Origin: Ruminococcaceae bacterium UBA1417
GTDB taxonomy: Bacteria > Bacillota > Clostridia > Oscillospirales > Acutalibacteraceae
Assembly (NCBI GenBank): GCA_002305575.1
Contig: DBPP01000015.1
Location: 99,702-163,701 of the forward strand
Length of the DNA: 64,000 nucleotides
Direction of reading: 5' to 3'
Shown here: piece after piece, positions 42,025 through 50,236 of the stretch
Position numbering within the stretch: position 1 is the stretch's first letter
Layout: each line of letters begins with the position of its first letter
The notes under the pieces: model-generated
What the model was told of the DNA's origin: nothing
Databases searched by the model: none
Seen by the model: the letters and a program-made list of their open reading frames with translations, nothing else
Translations under genes and position numbers: made by a program

Positions 42025-43068
42025 ATGGAGAATACCGAAAACCTTGTCGCGCGGCTTTGCGCACAGCGCGACCTGACCGACGAGGAATTTCATGCGCTGC
42101 TCGTCACCGACCGCTGGGACGCGCAGCTTGTTGAAGCGGCAGACCGCGTGCGGCGCGCGCATTACGGCGTCGATGTGTATATCCGCGGCCTGATCGAGTT
42201 CACGAATTACTGCAAGAACAACTGCTATTACTGCGGTATCCGGCGCGACAACCGGAACGCCGTGCGCTACCGGCTGACGCAGGCGCAGATTCTGGCCTGC
42301 TGTGCGGAAGGGTATGCGCTCGGCTTTCGAACCTTCGTCTTGCAGGGTGGAGAGGACCCGTATTTCACGGATGACCGGCTGTGCGCCATCGTCGCGGCTA
42401 TTCGCAAAAATCACCCGGACTGCGCGATCACGCTGTCGGTCGGCGAGCGCACGCACGAGAGTTACCAACGGCTGTTTGACGCCGGGGCAGATCGCTATCT
42501 ATTGCGCCACGAAACGGCGGATTTCACGCACTATGGCCGGCTGCATCCGGCGGAGTTGAGCGCTGAGAACCGGCAGAGGTGCCTGTTCGATCTGAAAGCG
42601 ATCGGCTATCAGGTGGGGTCCGGGTTCATGGTTGGCTCGCCGTACCAGACAACAGAAAATCTGATCGCCGACCTGCGCTTTTTGCAAAAGCTGCAACCGG
42701 ATATGATCGGCATCGGGCCGTATATCACCCATGCAGAAACGCCGTTTGCCGGGCAGAAGAGTGGTTCACTCGAGCTGACGCTGCGGCTTGTTTCCATACT
42801 GCGCCTGATGTTCCCGTACGCGCTGATCCCTGCAACGACGGCGCTCGGTACCATTCACCCCGAGGGGCGGGAAATGGGTCTGAAAGCCGGCGCGAACGTT
42901 GTCATGCCGAATCTTTCGCCCACCGATGTGCGCAAGCTGTACGCGCTGTATGAGAACAAAATCTGTACCGGCGAGGAGGCCGCGCAGTGTATCGGCTGCT
43001 TGAGTCGGCGTGTCGAAAACGCCGGGTATCGCGTCGTTACCGCCCGCGGCGACGTCAAAAAGGCGTGA
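42025..43068 (+). CDS. hydE: [FeFe]-hydrogenase H-cluster maturase, radical SAM HydE
   Basis: 347 aa. The radical-SAM motif C-x3-C-x2-C is in NYCKNNCYYCG near residues 63-70. VLQGGEDPYFTD, LSVGERTHESYQRLFDAGADRYLLRHET and GSGFMVGSPYQT are typical of HydE rather than its paralogue BioB. HydE helps build the dithiomethylamine-bridged di-iron subcluster with HydF and HydG. Neither partner nor a hydrogenase gene lies within the window, so the set is scattered. AAAGGGAAGAG precedes the ATG. Confidence 0.92.
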   Translation: MENTENLVARLCAQRDLTDEEFHALLVTDRWDAQLVEAADRVRRAHYGVDVYIRGLIEFTNYCKNNCYYCGIRRDNRNAVRYRLTQAQILACCAEGYALGFRTFVLQGGEDPYFTDDRLCAIVAAIRKNHPDCAITLSVGERTHESYQRLFDAGADRYLLRHETADFTHYGRLHPAELSAENRQRCLFDLKAIGYQVGSGFMVGSPYQTTENLIADLRFLQKLQPDMIGIGPYITHAETPFAGQKSGSLELTLRLVSILRLMFPYALIPATTALGTIHPEGREMGLKAGANVVMPNLSPTDVRKLYALYENKICTGEEAAQCIGCLSRRVENAGYRVVTARGDVKKA

Positions 43069-43140
43069 ACGTCTCCCGCTGCGAAAAGCGGCTTGCAGGA
43101 GCCGCTTCGTTCGAAAAGGTTTTCAATATGCAAGAAATAG

Positions 43141-43182
43141 GCAAGGCCGCCTCCGCTTTTGGAGACGGCCTTGCGGCTTTTC
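43141..43182. terminator. Hairpin between hydE and the convergent zinc-ribbon gene
   Basis: GCAAGGCCGCCTCC pairs with GGAGACGGCCTTGC (loop GCTTTT), followed by GGCTTTTC on the + strand. The U-tract is weak on both strands. Confidence 0.55.
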
Positions 43183-43228
43183 GGGGATGCACGGATTTTT
43201 ACTGTACGGATTTCCGATTTCCCATCTG

Positions 43229-43690
43229 TTATTTCAACAGGCGGAACCGGCCGATCAGCGGCAGCTCACGGGCTTTGCCATTGGCGGCGTTGACAATGCC
43301 GATGATCATGAGAACCAGAATCAAGAAGCCGAGCAGGGTGGAGACAAGATTGAAAACACCGGGGATGACCGGCACAATATCGCCGAAGATAATTTGAAGC
43401 ACGCGCGAGAGAATGCGCGTTGCCACCGTGTAGCCGATGGAAAAAATCAGCAGCACAAGGCCCTGATTTGCGTGAAAACGCGCGAAATAGGATCGCCGTG
43501 CCGCGAAAATCGGGATAAGCACCAAAAGGCCGAGATACGACAGAGCCGCCACGACGCAGTTGTCCTGCAGGTCGCGCGGATCGTATTGCGCGGTGTAATC
43601 GCTGGGGCTCATCGAAAGCGTGGATTTTCCACATACCGGGCAGCGCAGGGAATTTTCGGATATGGAGCTTCCACATTTTTTACAATACAT
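43229..43690 (-). CDS. Zinc-ribbon plus DUF4870-like membrane protein
   Basis: 153 aa. An N-terminal zinc ribbon (MYCKKCGSSISENSLRCPVCGK) is followed by about three helices: LQDNCVVAALSYLGLLVLIPIF, FHANQGLVLLIFSIGY and LVSTLLGFLILVLMIIGIVNAANGK. This matches DUF4870/Tic20-like small proteins. Function unknown. The ATG at 43690 has AAGGTG 6 nt upstream and lies ~48 nt after the predicted transcript start; a longer frame would run into the promoter. Confidence 0.85.
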   Translation of the reverse strand: MYCKKCGSSISENSLRCPVCGKSTLSMSPSDYTAQYDPRDLQDNCVVAALSYLGLLVLIPIFAARRSYFARFHANQGLVLLIFSIGYTVATRILSRVLQIIFGDIVPVIPGVFNLVSTLLGFLILVLMIIGIVNAANGKARELPLIGRFRLLK

Positions 43691-43744
43691 AACCATCACC
43701 TTTTTCAGAATGAATACGGCAGCCATGATGGGCTTGGTTTTTCC

Positions 43745-43773
43745 ATTATAGCGGTTTTTCCGCCGGGATGCAA
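43745..43773 (-). promoter_or_regulatory. Promoter of the zinc-ribbon/DUF4870-like gene
   Basis: On the minus strand: TTGCAT (43773-43768), 17-bp spacer, TATAAT (43750-43745). Confidence 0.82.
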
Positions 43774-43811
43774 CAGCGTACAAAAAAAGTCAGGTAAATT
43801 TAAAAATTTGC

Positions 43812-43840
43812 TTGACAAACCGGAAGGAACACGCTATAAT
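43812..43840 (+). promoter_or_regulatory. Consensus promoter of tRNA-Gly
   Basis: TTGACA (43812-43817), 17-bp spacer, TATAAT (43835-43840): a perfect consensus, as expected for a stable RNA gene. Confidence 0.92.
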
Positions 43841-43868
43841 AAACACCGTTCCGAAAGCAACCGAATAT

Positions 43869-43944
43869 GCGGACGTAGCTCATCTGGTAGAGCGCCACCT
43901 TGCCAAGGTGGAGGTAGCGAGTTCGAGCCTCGTCGTCCGCTCCA
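43869..43944 (+). tRNA. tRNA-Gly (GCC), CCA encoded
   Basis: Full cloverleaf: acceptor GCGGACG/CGTCCGC, D-stem GCTC/GAGC, anticodon stem CCACC/GGTGG with loop TTGCCAA (anticodon GCC at 43902-43904), and T-stem GCGAG/CTCGT with loop TTCGAGC. Discriminator T43941 is followed by an encoded CCA. Confidence 0.96.
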
Positions 43945-43948
43945 CAGG

Positions 43949-43976
43949 AAACGGCAGCCATTTGGCTGCCGTTTCT
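43949..43976 (+). terminator. Terminator after tRNA-Gly
   Basis: AAACGGCAGCC pairs with GGCTGCCGTTT (loop ATTT), then CT. The T-tract is short. Confidence 0.7.
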
Positions 43977-44060
43977 GCATATTCGGAGGCTGCGCCGCGC
44001 GAATTTTGAAGGATACGGTGTTCCATTATGCAAAAATGTCGTTTTCCATCGGCAAAGCGG

Positions 44061-44089
44061 TTGATTTTTTCAGTGGGAAGTGCTATGAT
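44061..44089 (+). promoter_or_regulatory. Promoter of the ATPase/2-oxoacid oxidoreductase operon
   Basis: TTGATT (44061-44066), 17-bp spacer, TATGAT (44084-44089); TSS near 44096. Confidence 0.72.
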
Positions 44090-44149
44090 AGTAAAACATG
44101 CAGGCGCCTTTGGACGCTGTGTGTATTTTTTAAGAAAGGGCGTGAACGG

Positions 44150-44821
44150 GTGAACAGCAACATTACGGTGATCTGCGGGCATTACGGCTGCGGCAAGACG
44201 AATCTTGCGCTGAACCTCGCTGTAGAAGCCGCCGCAAAAGGCCGGCGCAGCGTTATCGTCGATATGGATATCGTCAATCCGTACTTCCGCTCGTCGGAAT
44301 ACGGCCCATTTTTGGAGAAACACGGCGTGCAGCTGATCGCGCCCGTCTTTGCAAATACCACGCTGGATACGCCGGTGCTCCCGCCGGAAATTTACTCCAT
44401 TTTTAATATGGAGGATACCGATGTGTTCATCGACGCGGGCGGCGACGACGTCGGCGCGACGGCGCTCGGCCGACTGAGCCGGGAACTGACGCAGGCCGGC
44501 TATGAAATGATCTATGTGGTGAACCGCTACCGCATCCTTTCCACGAAGCCGGAGGAAACACTGCCGCTGCTTCGGGAAATCGAGGGCGCCTCGCACCTGC
44601 GGGCGACGGCGGTGGTCAACAACTCGCACCTCGGCGTGGATACGACACTGCAAACTGTGCGCGACGCCGTTGATTTTGCGGAAGAATCGGCACGGCTGTG
44701 CGGCCTGCCGCTTCTGTATTCGACAATTCCGGACTTTGCCGCCGGGGAAGAGATTCCCGAAGGCTTCAAGGTCGTTCGGAGATATGTACACTTCGTCTGG
44801 GAAGACGAAGCGGATTATTAA
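44150..44821 (+). CDS. P-loop NTPase (MinD/CobQ-like) at the head of the 2-oxoacid oxidoreductase operon
   Basis: 223 aa. Walker A GHYGCGKTN at residues ~8-16, then VIVDMDIVNPYFRSSEYG (switch-like Asp) and DVFIDAGGDDVGATALGRL. Related to SIMIBI-class ATPases such as MinD/ParA and metal-insertion ATPases; the exact role is unknown. It starts with GTG at 44150 (AAGAAAGGG 11 nt upstream); the reading frame runs much farther upstream but crosses the tRNA and the promoter. The ferredoxin subunit gene begins 15 nt after its stop, so it may act in assembly or electron supply of that enzyme (inference). Confidence 0.8.
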   Translation: MNSNITVICGHYGCGKTNLALNLAVEAAAKGRRSVIVDMDIVNPYFRSSEYGPFLEKHGVQLIAPVFANTTLDTPVLPPEIYSIFNMEDTDVFIDAGGDDVGATALGRLSRELTQAGYEMIYVVNRYRILSTKPEETLPLLREIEGASHLRATAVVNNSHLGVDTTLQTVRDAVDFAEESARLCGLPLLYSTIPDFAAGEEIPEGFKVVRRYVHFVWEDEADY

Positions 44822-44836
44822 CTAGGAGGAAAAACA

Positions 44837-45043
44837 ATGGCCAGGATTATTGTGGACGAAAAAGTGTGCAAGGGCTGCTCCATGTGCATCAACGCATGTC
44901 CGAAGAAGATCATTGCGCTTGCGAAGGATCGCCTGAACGCGAAGGGGTATCACCCGGCACAGCTCATCGACGAAGCCGCTTGCGTCGGCTGCGCGGCGTG
45001 CGCGACCATGTGCCCCGATACGGCAATTACAGTTGAACGCTAA
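44837..45043 (+). CDS. 2-oxoacid:ferredoxin oxidoreductase, ferredoxin (delta) subunit
   Basis: 68 aa 2x[4Fe-4S] ferredoxin: CKGCSMCINACP and CVGCAACATMCP, with four cysteines each. It passes electrons from the TPP/Fe-S core to free ferredoxin. It lies directly before the alpha, beta and gamma subunits. AGGAGG precedes the ATG. Confidence 0.93.
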   Translation: MARIIVDEKVCKGCSMCINACPKKIIALAKDRLNAKGYHPAQLIDEAACVGCAACATMCPDTAITVER

Positions 45044-45065
45044 CAGGGAAAGGAATGTTTCATTT

Positions 45066-46121
45066 ATGGCAGAAAAGGTTTTGATGAAGGGCAATGAGGC
45101 GCTCGCCGAAGCCGCAATCCAGGCGGGCTGCCACCACTTCTTCGGCTATCCCATCACACCGCAGACGGAGCTTGCCGCGTATATGGCCAAGCGTATGCCG
45201 AAAATCGGCGGTACATATTTGCAGGCGGAGTCGGAAATCGCCGCGATCAACATGGTGCTCGGCGCCGCTTCGGCCGGCGTGCGCGCCATGACTTCCTCCA
45301 GTTCCCCCGGCATCAGCCTCAAGGGCGAGGGTATCTCCTATATGGCGGGTTCCGATCTTCCGGCTGTTATCATCAACGTGCAGCGCAGCGGCCCGGGCCT
45401 CGGCGGTATTCAGCCGTCGCAGGCGGATTACTGGCAGGCGACGAAGGCGCTCGGCCACGGCGACTTCCAGATCCTTGTTTTTGCGCCGTCCACGGTGCAG
45501 GAGATGGTCAACCTCGTGTCCGATGCCTTTGATAAGGCAGACCAGTACCGGATGCCCGCGATGATCCTTGCCGACGGTATGCTCGGCCAGATGATGGAGC
45601 CGGTTGAGTTGCCGGAGAAGAAGGAGCAGACCGCGATCGAGAAGCAGTGGGCTGCGTGCGGCCACGGCGGCAAGCGCAAGCACAACATCATCAATTCGCT
45701 TTATCTGACGCCGAACGCTTTGGAGGACCTCGTGCGCGAGCGCTATGCCCGCTATGAGACGATCAAAGCGAACGAGCAGCGCGCGGAAGAATACCGCACC
45801 GAGGACGCCGACCTGATCGTCGTCGCCTATGGCGCGTCCAGCCGCGTTGCGCGTAGCGCCGTCAACAAGGCGCGCGAGGAAGGCCTCAAGGTCGGCCTCG
45901 TTCGTCCGATCACGCTTTGGCCGTTCCCGACGGACGCGATTCAGCGCGCGGCCAAGCAGGCGAAGCAGCTTCTCGTTGTGGAGATGAGCATGGGCCAGAT
46001 GGTCGATGACGTCCGCCTTGCCGCGAATTGCAGCGTGCCGGTCGCCTTTTACGGCCGCACGGGCGGTATCATCCCCACGCCGAAGGAAGTGCTCGGCGAA
46101 ATCAAGAAACTCCTGAAATAA
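45066..46121 (+). CDS. 2-oxoacid:ferredoxin oxidoreductase, alpha subunit (VorB/KorA type)
   Basis: 351 aa. GNEALAEAAIQAGCHHFFGYPITPQTE, QAESEIAAINMVLGAASAGVRAMTSSSSPG, QRSGPGLGGIQPSQADYWQA and FYGRTGGIIPTPKEV are the pyrimidine-binding/core landmarks. It oxidatively decarboxylates a 2-oxoacid to an acyl-CoA, reducing ferredoxin. The closest style is VorB (branched-chain 2-oxoacids), but 2-oxoglutarate cannot be ruled out. The start at 45066 follows GGGAAAGGA. Confidence 0.93.
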   Translation: MAEKVLMKGNEALAEAAIQAGCHHFFGYPITPQTELAAYMAKRMPKIGGTYLQAESEIAAINMVLGAASAGVRAMTSSSSPGISLKGEGISYMAGSDLPAVIINVQRSGPGLGGIQPSQADYWQATKALGHGDFQILVFAPSTVQEMVNLVSDAFDKADQYRMPAMILADGMLGQMMEPVELPEKKEQTAIEKQWAACGHGGKRKHNIINSLYLTPNALEDLVRERYARYETIKANEQRAEEYRTEDADLIVVAYGASSRVARSAVNKAREEGLKVGLVRPITLWPFPTDAIQRAAKQAKQLLVVEMSMGQMVDDVRLAANCSVPVAFYGRTGGIIPTPKEVLGEIKKLLK

Positions 46122-46141
46122 GGCGAAAGGACTGGAATAAA

Positions 46142-46897
46142 ATGGCAGTAGTATTTAAGAAACCGTCCACCCTGACGGATGCGCCGCTGCATTATTGCCC
46201 CGGCTGCACACACGGCATCATTCACCGCCTTGTTGCGGAAGCCATTGAGGAGCTGGGCGTTGAGGGCAAGACCGTCGGTGTGGCGTCGGTCGGCTGCTCG
46301 GTTATGTGTTACGATTATTTTTCCTGTGATATGGTGCAGGCGCCGCACGGCAGAGCGCAGGCGGTTGCCACCGGCCTCAAGCGCGCCAGGCCCGAGAATG
46401 TGATCTTCACGTATCAGGGCGACGGCGACCTCGCGGCGATCGGCACGGCTGAAACCGTCCATGCGGCAACGAGAGGCGAGAACATCACGGTCATCTTTGT
46501 CAACAACGCGATTTACGGCATGACCGGCGGCCAGATGGCCCCGACCTCCCTGCCGAATCAGGTGACGCAGACCACGCCGTACGGCCGCGACGTCAATCTC
46601 GCCGGCTACCCGGTGCGCGTTTGCGAAATGCTTTCCACGCTCGACGGCGTCGCGCTCGCGCAGCGCGTCACGGTGGATTGCGTGAAGAACGTCAACATCG
46701 CGAAGAAGGCGATTAAAAAGGCATTCCAGAACCAGATCGAGGGCAAAGGCTATTCGATTGTCGAGGTGCTTTCCACCTGCCCAACGAACTGGGGCATGTC
46801 GCCGGTCGATGCGCTCGACTGGCTGCGGGAGAACATGATCCCGTATTATCCGCTCGGCGTATTTAAGGACGGCACGAAGGGGGACAGACTGAAATGA
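46142..46897 (+). CDS. 2-oxoacid:ferredoxin oxidoreductase, beta (TPP-binding) subunit
   Basis: 251 aa. HYCPGCTHGIIHRL (Fe-S/TPP-proximal Cys), SVGCSVMCYDYF, PHGRAQAVATGLKRARPENVIFTYQGDGDLAAIGTAE (the GDG-x-N-like TPP/Mg motif region) and NAIYGMTGGQMAPTS. It binds thiamine pyrophosphate. The gamma subunit start overlaps its stop (ATGA). Confidence 0.95.
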   Translation: MAVVFKKPSTLTDAPLHYCPGCTHGIIHRLVAEAIEELGVEGKTVGVASVGCSVMCYDYFSCDMVQAPHGRAQAVATGLKRARPENVIFTYQGDGDLAAIGTAETVHAATRGENITVIFVNNAIYGMTGGQMAPTSLPNQVTQTTPYGRDVNLAGYPVRVCEMLSTLDGVALAQRVTVDCVKNVNIAKKAIKKAFQNQIEGKGYSIVEVLSTCPTNWGMSPVDALDWLRENMIPYYPLGVFKDGTKGDRLK

Positions 46898-47427
46898 GAG
46901 ATCTGAACATGGTTTTCGCCGGCTTCGGCGGTCAGGGTGTTCTGTTTGCCGGCAAGGTCATCGCGTATGCCGGCCTGATCGAGGGCAGAGAGCTTTCCTG
47001 GCTCCCGTCCTACGGCCCGGAAATGCGCGGCGGCACCGCGAACTGCAGCGTCTGCCTTTCGGATGAAGCGATCGGCTCGCCGCTCGTGACCAACTCGAAC
47101 GTGCTGGTGGCGATGAACCGCCCCTCGCTCGACAAATTTGTGAACGATGTGGAACCCGGCGGCGTCATTCTGCTCGACAGCAGCCTGATCGACGTGAAGG
47201 TGGAGCGCGATGACGTGAAGACGTATTATGTTCCGGCTTCTACGCTCGCCGAAGAGAACGGCCTCAAGGGCCTTGCCAACATCATTCTGGTCGGCAAGCT
47301 GTTCAAGGAGGTCGGCTTCTGCACAGAGGAGACGCTCGACAAGGCGCTCCAGAAGTGCATCCCGGCCCGCAAGGCCGCCATGCTCGATTTCAACCGCAAG
47401 GCGATTGAAATCGGCCGCGCACAGTAA
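46894..47427 (+). CDS. 2-oxoacid:ferredoxin oxidoreductase, gamma subunit
   Basis: 177 aa. VFAGFGGQGVLFAGKVIAYAG, SWLPSYGPEMRGGTANCSVCLS and RPSLDKFVNDVEPGGVILLDS are typical of the CoA-binding gamma domain. It completes the four-subunit enzyme; overlap with the beta gene implies coupled translation. A terminator follows at 47456. Confidence 0.95.
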   Translation: MRDLNMVFAGFGGQGVLFAGKVIAYAGLIEGRELSWLPSYGPEMRGGTANCSVCLSDEAIGSPLVTNSNVLVAMNRPSLDKFVNDVEPGGVILLDSSLIDVKVERDDVKTYYVPASTLAEENGLKGLANIILVGKLFKEVGFCTEETLDKALQKCIPARKAAMLDFNRKAIEIGRAQ

Positions 47428-47455
47428 GGTTGCGCAGCATATACCAAGCAACGCA

Positions 47456-47489
47456 GAGACGAAACCGCTTGTGCCGTTTCGTCTCTTTT
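47456..47489 (+). terminator. Terminator of the 2-oxoacid oxidoreductase operon
   Basis: GAGACGAAAC (47456-47465) pairs with GTTTCGTCTC (47476-47485), then TTTT. Confidence 0.87.
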
Positions 47490-47509
47490 CCTGTCCGCAC
47501 ACTGTTTAC

Positions 47510-47558
47510 AATCTGCTCACAGATTATTCACAGTACCGGCGGAATCAAAACCTATAAT
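47510..47558 (+). promoter_or_regulatory. Palindrome and -10 box upstream of the MacB-like ABC transporter gene
   Basis: AATCTG (47510-47515) and CAGATT (47520-47525) form a perfect inverted repeat. A TATAAT at 47553-47558 has no good -35 at the normal distance. The set suggests an activator-dependent promoter; no regulator is encoded next to it. Confidence 0.4.
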
Positions 47559-47608
47559 GAAGCGCAGGATAAAGAATGAAATTTTGGCAAGCTAAGGGAG
47601 AAGACCAG

Positions 47609-50236
47609 ATGCTGCAAGTCAAGAATATTTCCAAACAATACAAAACGGGCGCGCTGGTACAGGACGCGCTGCGGGACGTCAGCCTCAACCTGCGGGACAG
47701 CGAATTTGTCGCGGTGCTCGGGCCGAGCGGCTCCGGCAAAACAACGCTGCTGAACATCGTCGGCGGCTTGGACCGTTACGACAGCGGTGACCTGATCATC
47801 AACGGGATTTCCACAAAGCAGTACAAGGACCGCGACTGGGATTCCTACCGCAACCATACGATCGGCTTTGTGTTTCAGAGCTATAATCTGATTCCGCACC
47901 AGACGATTCTGGCAAACGTGGAACTCGCGCTGACGATTTCCGGCGTTTCGCGCACAGAACGCCGGCGGCGCGCAAAGGAAGCGCTGGAGGCGGTTGGGCT
48001 GGGCAATCAGGCGCACAAGCGGCCCAATCAGCTTTCCGGCGGCCAGATGCAACGCGTGGCGATTGCCCGCGCGCTGGTCAATGATCCGGATGTGCTTTTG
48101 GCCGACGAGCCAACCGGCGCGCTCGACAGCGAAACGAGCGTGCAGGTCATGGAGCTTTTGAAGGCGGTTGCAAAAGACCGTCTCGTCGTCATGGTCACGC
48201 ACAACCCGGAGCTTGCCGAGCAGTATGCCACGCGCATCGTCAAGCTGCGCGACGGCAAGATCATTTCGGATTCCGATCCCTATATTGTGGACGAGGAAGC
48301 GCTGAAAGCGCCGGAGCACAAGAATATGGGGCGTGCCGCGATGGGCTTTCTCACATCGCTTTCGCTGAGCTTCAACAATCTGCGCACCAAGAAGGGGCGT
48401 ACAATTCTTACAGCGCTCGCGGGGTCGATCGGCATCATCGGCATCGCGCTGATTCTCTCGCTTTCCACCGGCGTCAACCAGTATATCACCGATATCCAGA
48501 AGGAGACGATGACCTCCTATCCGCTGACCATCACCGCCGAGACGTTCGATATGTCGGCGCTGATGGAGGCGCAGGGCACGATGGGCGGCATGCGCGGCGG
48601 CACGCAGGAGACGGTCGATACGGCGCGCAACGAAGTGTACAGCGACAACAGCCGCCTTGAAGCGGAGGAAACGCTGGAATCCAGCGTTACGGAAAACGAT
48701 CTGACCGCGTTTAAATCCTATCTCGACGATCCGGACAGCGATATTGCTCCGTATCTCGGTGAAAACGGTGTCGTGTATACGTACGACGTTCACTTTGACG
48801 TGTACGCACGCGACGCGGAGGACACGCTGATCAATACAAGCATGGATGTCGAGGAGGCTTCCGGGAACAACCGGGAGGATTCGGACTTTACCGCGCTGAT
48901 GAATCAGAACATGCAAAACGCCATGACGATGATGGGCGGTTCGGACAACAGCGCCGAAAACTTTGAACAGATGATGGCCGGTAAGGATACCGCTGTGAGC
49001 TCTGTGGTCACGGAAAGCTATGACCTGCTGTACGGCACGTGGCCCGAGGCGTACGACGAGGTCGTGCTGGTACTCGATGAGCAGAACGCCATTCCCACGG
49101 CGTCGCTCTATCAGCTCGGCCTGCTGACAAAGGACGAATATAAGGCCATTTGTGCGGACATCGAGGACGGAAAACAGCCGGATGCACCCGCGTGGACGTA
49201 TGCGGATGTTTGCGACCGCACGTTCTGGCTTGTGCCGGCGTGTGACCGTTATACGGAAAACGAGGACGGCACATTCTCCAGCATCGAGGAGGAAAACGGC
49301 GGCATGGAGCAGCTTGTGGACGATGCACTTGCGCTCAAGGTTGTCGGCGTCATTCGCCCGAAGGAAGATGCGGCAAACGCAACCCTGCGCGCGCCGGTGG
49401 CCTATACGGCGGCGCTGACGGATTATCTGATCGAATACACAAACGACAGCGCCGTTGTCCGCGCGCAGGAGGAAACGCCCGAAACCAACGTGCTCAACGG
49501 CGTGGCGTTCGAAGCGGCGGATGACGAAAAGAAGGCTGAGGATGCCGCGGCGTATATCGAAAAGCTCGGCGTATCCGATAAAGCGTCCCTCTATACGATG
49601 ATCCTGTACTACGGCGCGCAGGCGGAGCAGACGGAAGACGCCGCGGCCGGACAGGCGCAATCGGTGCCGGCTGCCGCCATGCAGATGGGACGGGCGGACG
49701 AGAGCCAACTTGCAGCGGCACTCGACGTCTGGCTCGAGGAAACGCCCGATCAGGATATTCTCATTTCCTTCTACGACGAGTATCTCGAAGGCGCCTCCTA
49801 TGAAGATAACATGAAAGCGTTCGGCAAGGTCAGCTACGACGCCCCGGCGTCCATCAGCATTTACACAGACAGCTTTGAAGATAAGGAAGCCGTTTCTTCC
49901 TGTATCGAAACGTACAACAATTCGGTGGACGAGGACAGCCAAATCACATACACCGATTACGTCGCGCTGCTCACGTCTTCGATCACTTCGATCGTCGATG
50001 CGATCTCCTATGTGCTGATCGCCTTTGTGGCGGTTTCACTCGTCGTTTCTTGCATCATGATCGGCATCATTACGCACATTTCGGTGTTGGAGCGCACGAA
50101 AGAGATCGGTATCCTGCGTGCGCTCGGCGCTTCGAAGCGCAACATCTCGCAAGTGTTTAACGCAGAGACATTCATCATCGGCTTTTGCGCCGGCCAGAAT
50201 ATCCGTTGGATAATGAACGAAGAGGAAGACGCGTGA
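47609..50236 (+). CDS. MacB-like ABC transporter (ATPase-permease fusion), truncated at its C-terminus
   Basis: 875 aa. ATPase domain 1-230: GPSGSGKTTLLN, LSGGQMQR, VLLADEPTGALDSET. Then a membrane helix near 265-285, a large extracellular region (~290-790), a helix near 797-820 and the FtsX/MacB segment HISVLERTKEIGILRALGASKRNISQVFNAETFIIGFCAG. Homologues continue into two further helices. Here the frame instead reads 13 residues (QNIRWIMNEEEDA) that are the antisense of a PAP2 gene. The last helices are thus lost at a junction at 50187-50195 and the transporter is probably inactive, unless this is an assembly error. The ATG at 47609 follows AAGGGAG. Family: peptide/antibiotic export or resistance. 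Confidence 0.85.
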   Translation: MLQVKNISKQYKTGALVQDALRDVSLNLRDSEFVAVLGPSGSGKTTLLNIVGGLDRYDSGDLIINGISTKQYKDRDWDSYRNHTIGFVFQSYNLIPHQTILANVELALTISGVSRTERRRRAKEALEAVGLGNQAHKRPNQLSGGQMQRVAIARALVNDPDVLLADEPTGALDSETSVQVMELLKAVAKDRLVVMVTHNPELAEQYATRIVKLRDGKIISDSDPYIVDEEALKAPEHKNMGRAAMGFLTSLSLSFNNLRTKKGRTILTALAGSIGIIGIALILSLSTGVNQYITDIQKETMTSYPLTITAETFDMSALMEAQGTMGGMRGGTQETVDTARNEVYSDNSRLEAEETLESSVTENDLTAFKSYLDDPDSDIAPYLGENGVVYTYDVHFDVYARDAEDTLINTSMDVEEASGNNREDSDFTALMNQNMQNAMTMMGGSDNSAENFEQMMAGKDTAVSSVVTESYDLLYGTWPEAYDEVVLVLDEQNAIPTASLYQLGLLTKDEYKAICADIEDGKQPDAPAWTYADVCDRTFWLVPACDRYTENEDGTFSSIEEENGGMEQLVDDALALKVVGVIRPKEDAANATLRAPVAYTAALTDYLIEYTNDSAVVRAQEETPETNVLNGVAFEAADDEKKAEDAAAYIEKLGVSDKASLYTMILYYGAQAEQTEDAAAGQAQSVPAAAMQMGRADESQLAAALDVWLEETPDQDILISFYDEYLEGASYEDNMKAFGKVSYDAPASISIYTDSFEDKEAVSSCIETYNNSVDEDSQITYTDYVALLTSSITSIVDAISYVLIAFVAVSLVVSCIMIGIITHISVLERTKEIGILRALGASKRNISQVFNAETFIIGFCAGQNIRWIMNEEEDA

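Noticed and set aside
43086..43106. AAGCGGCT/AGCCGCTT hairpin after hydE as terminator
   Set aside because: No T-tract follows; the hairpin at 43141 is the better candidate.
43010..44149. Upstream extension of the P-loop ATPase frame
   Set aside because: The open frame passes through hydE, the tRNA-Gly and a promoter. The protein similarity begins at the GTG at 44150.
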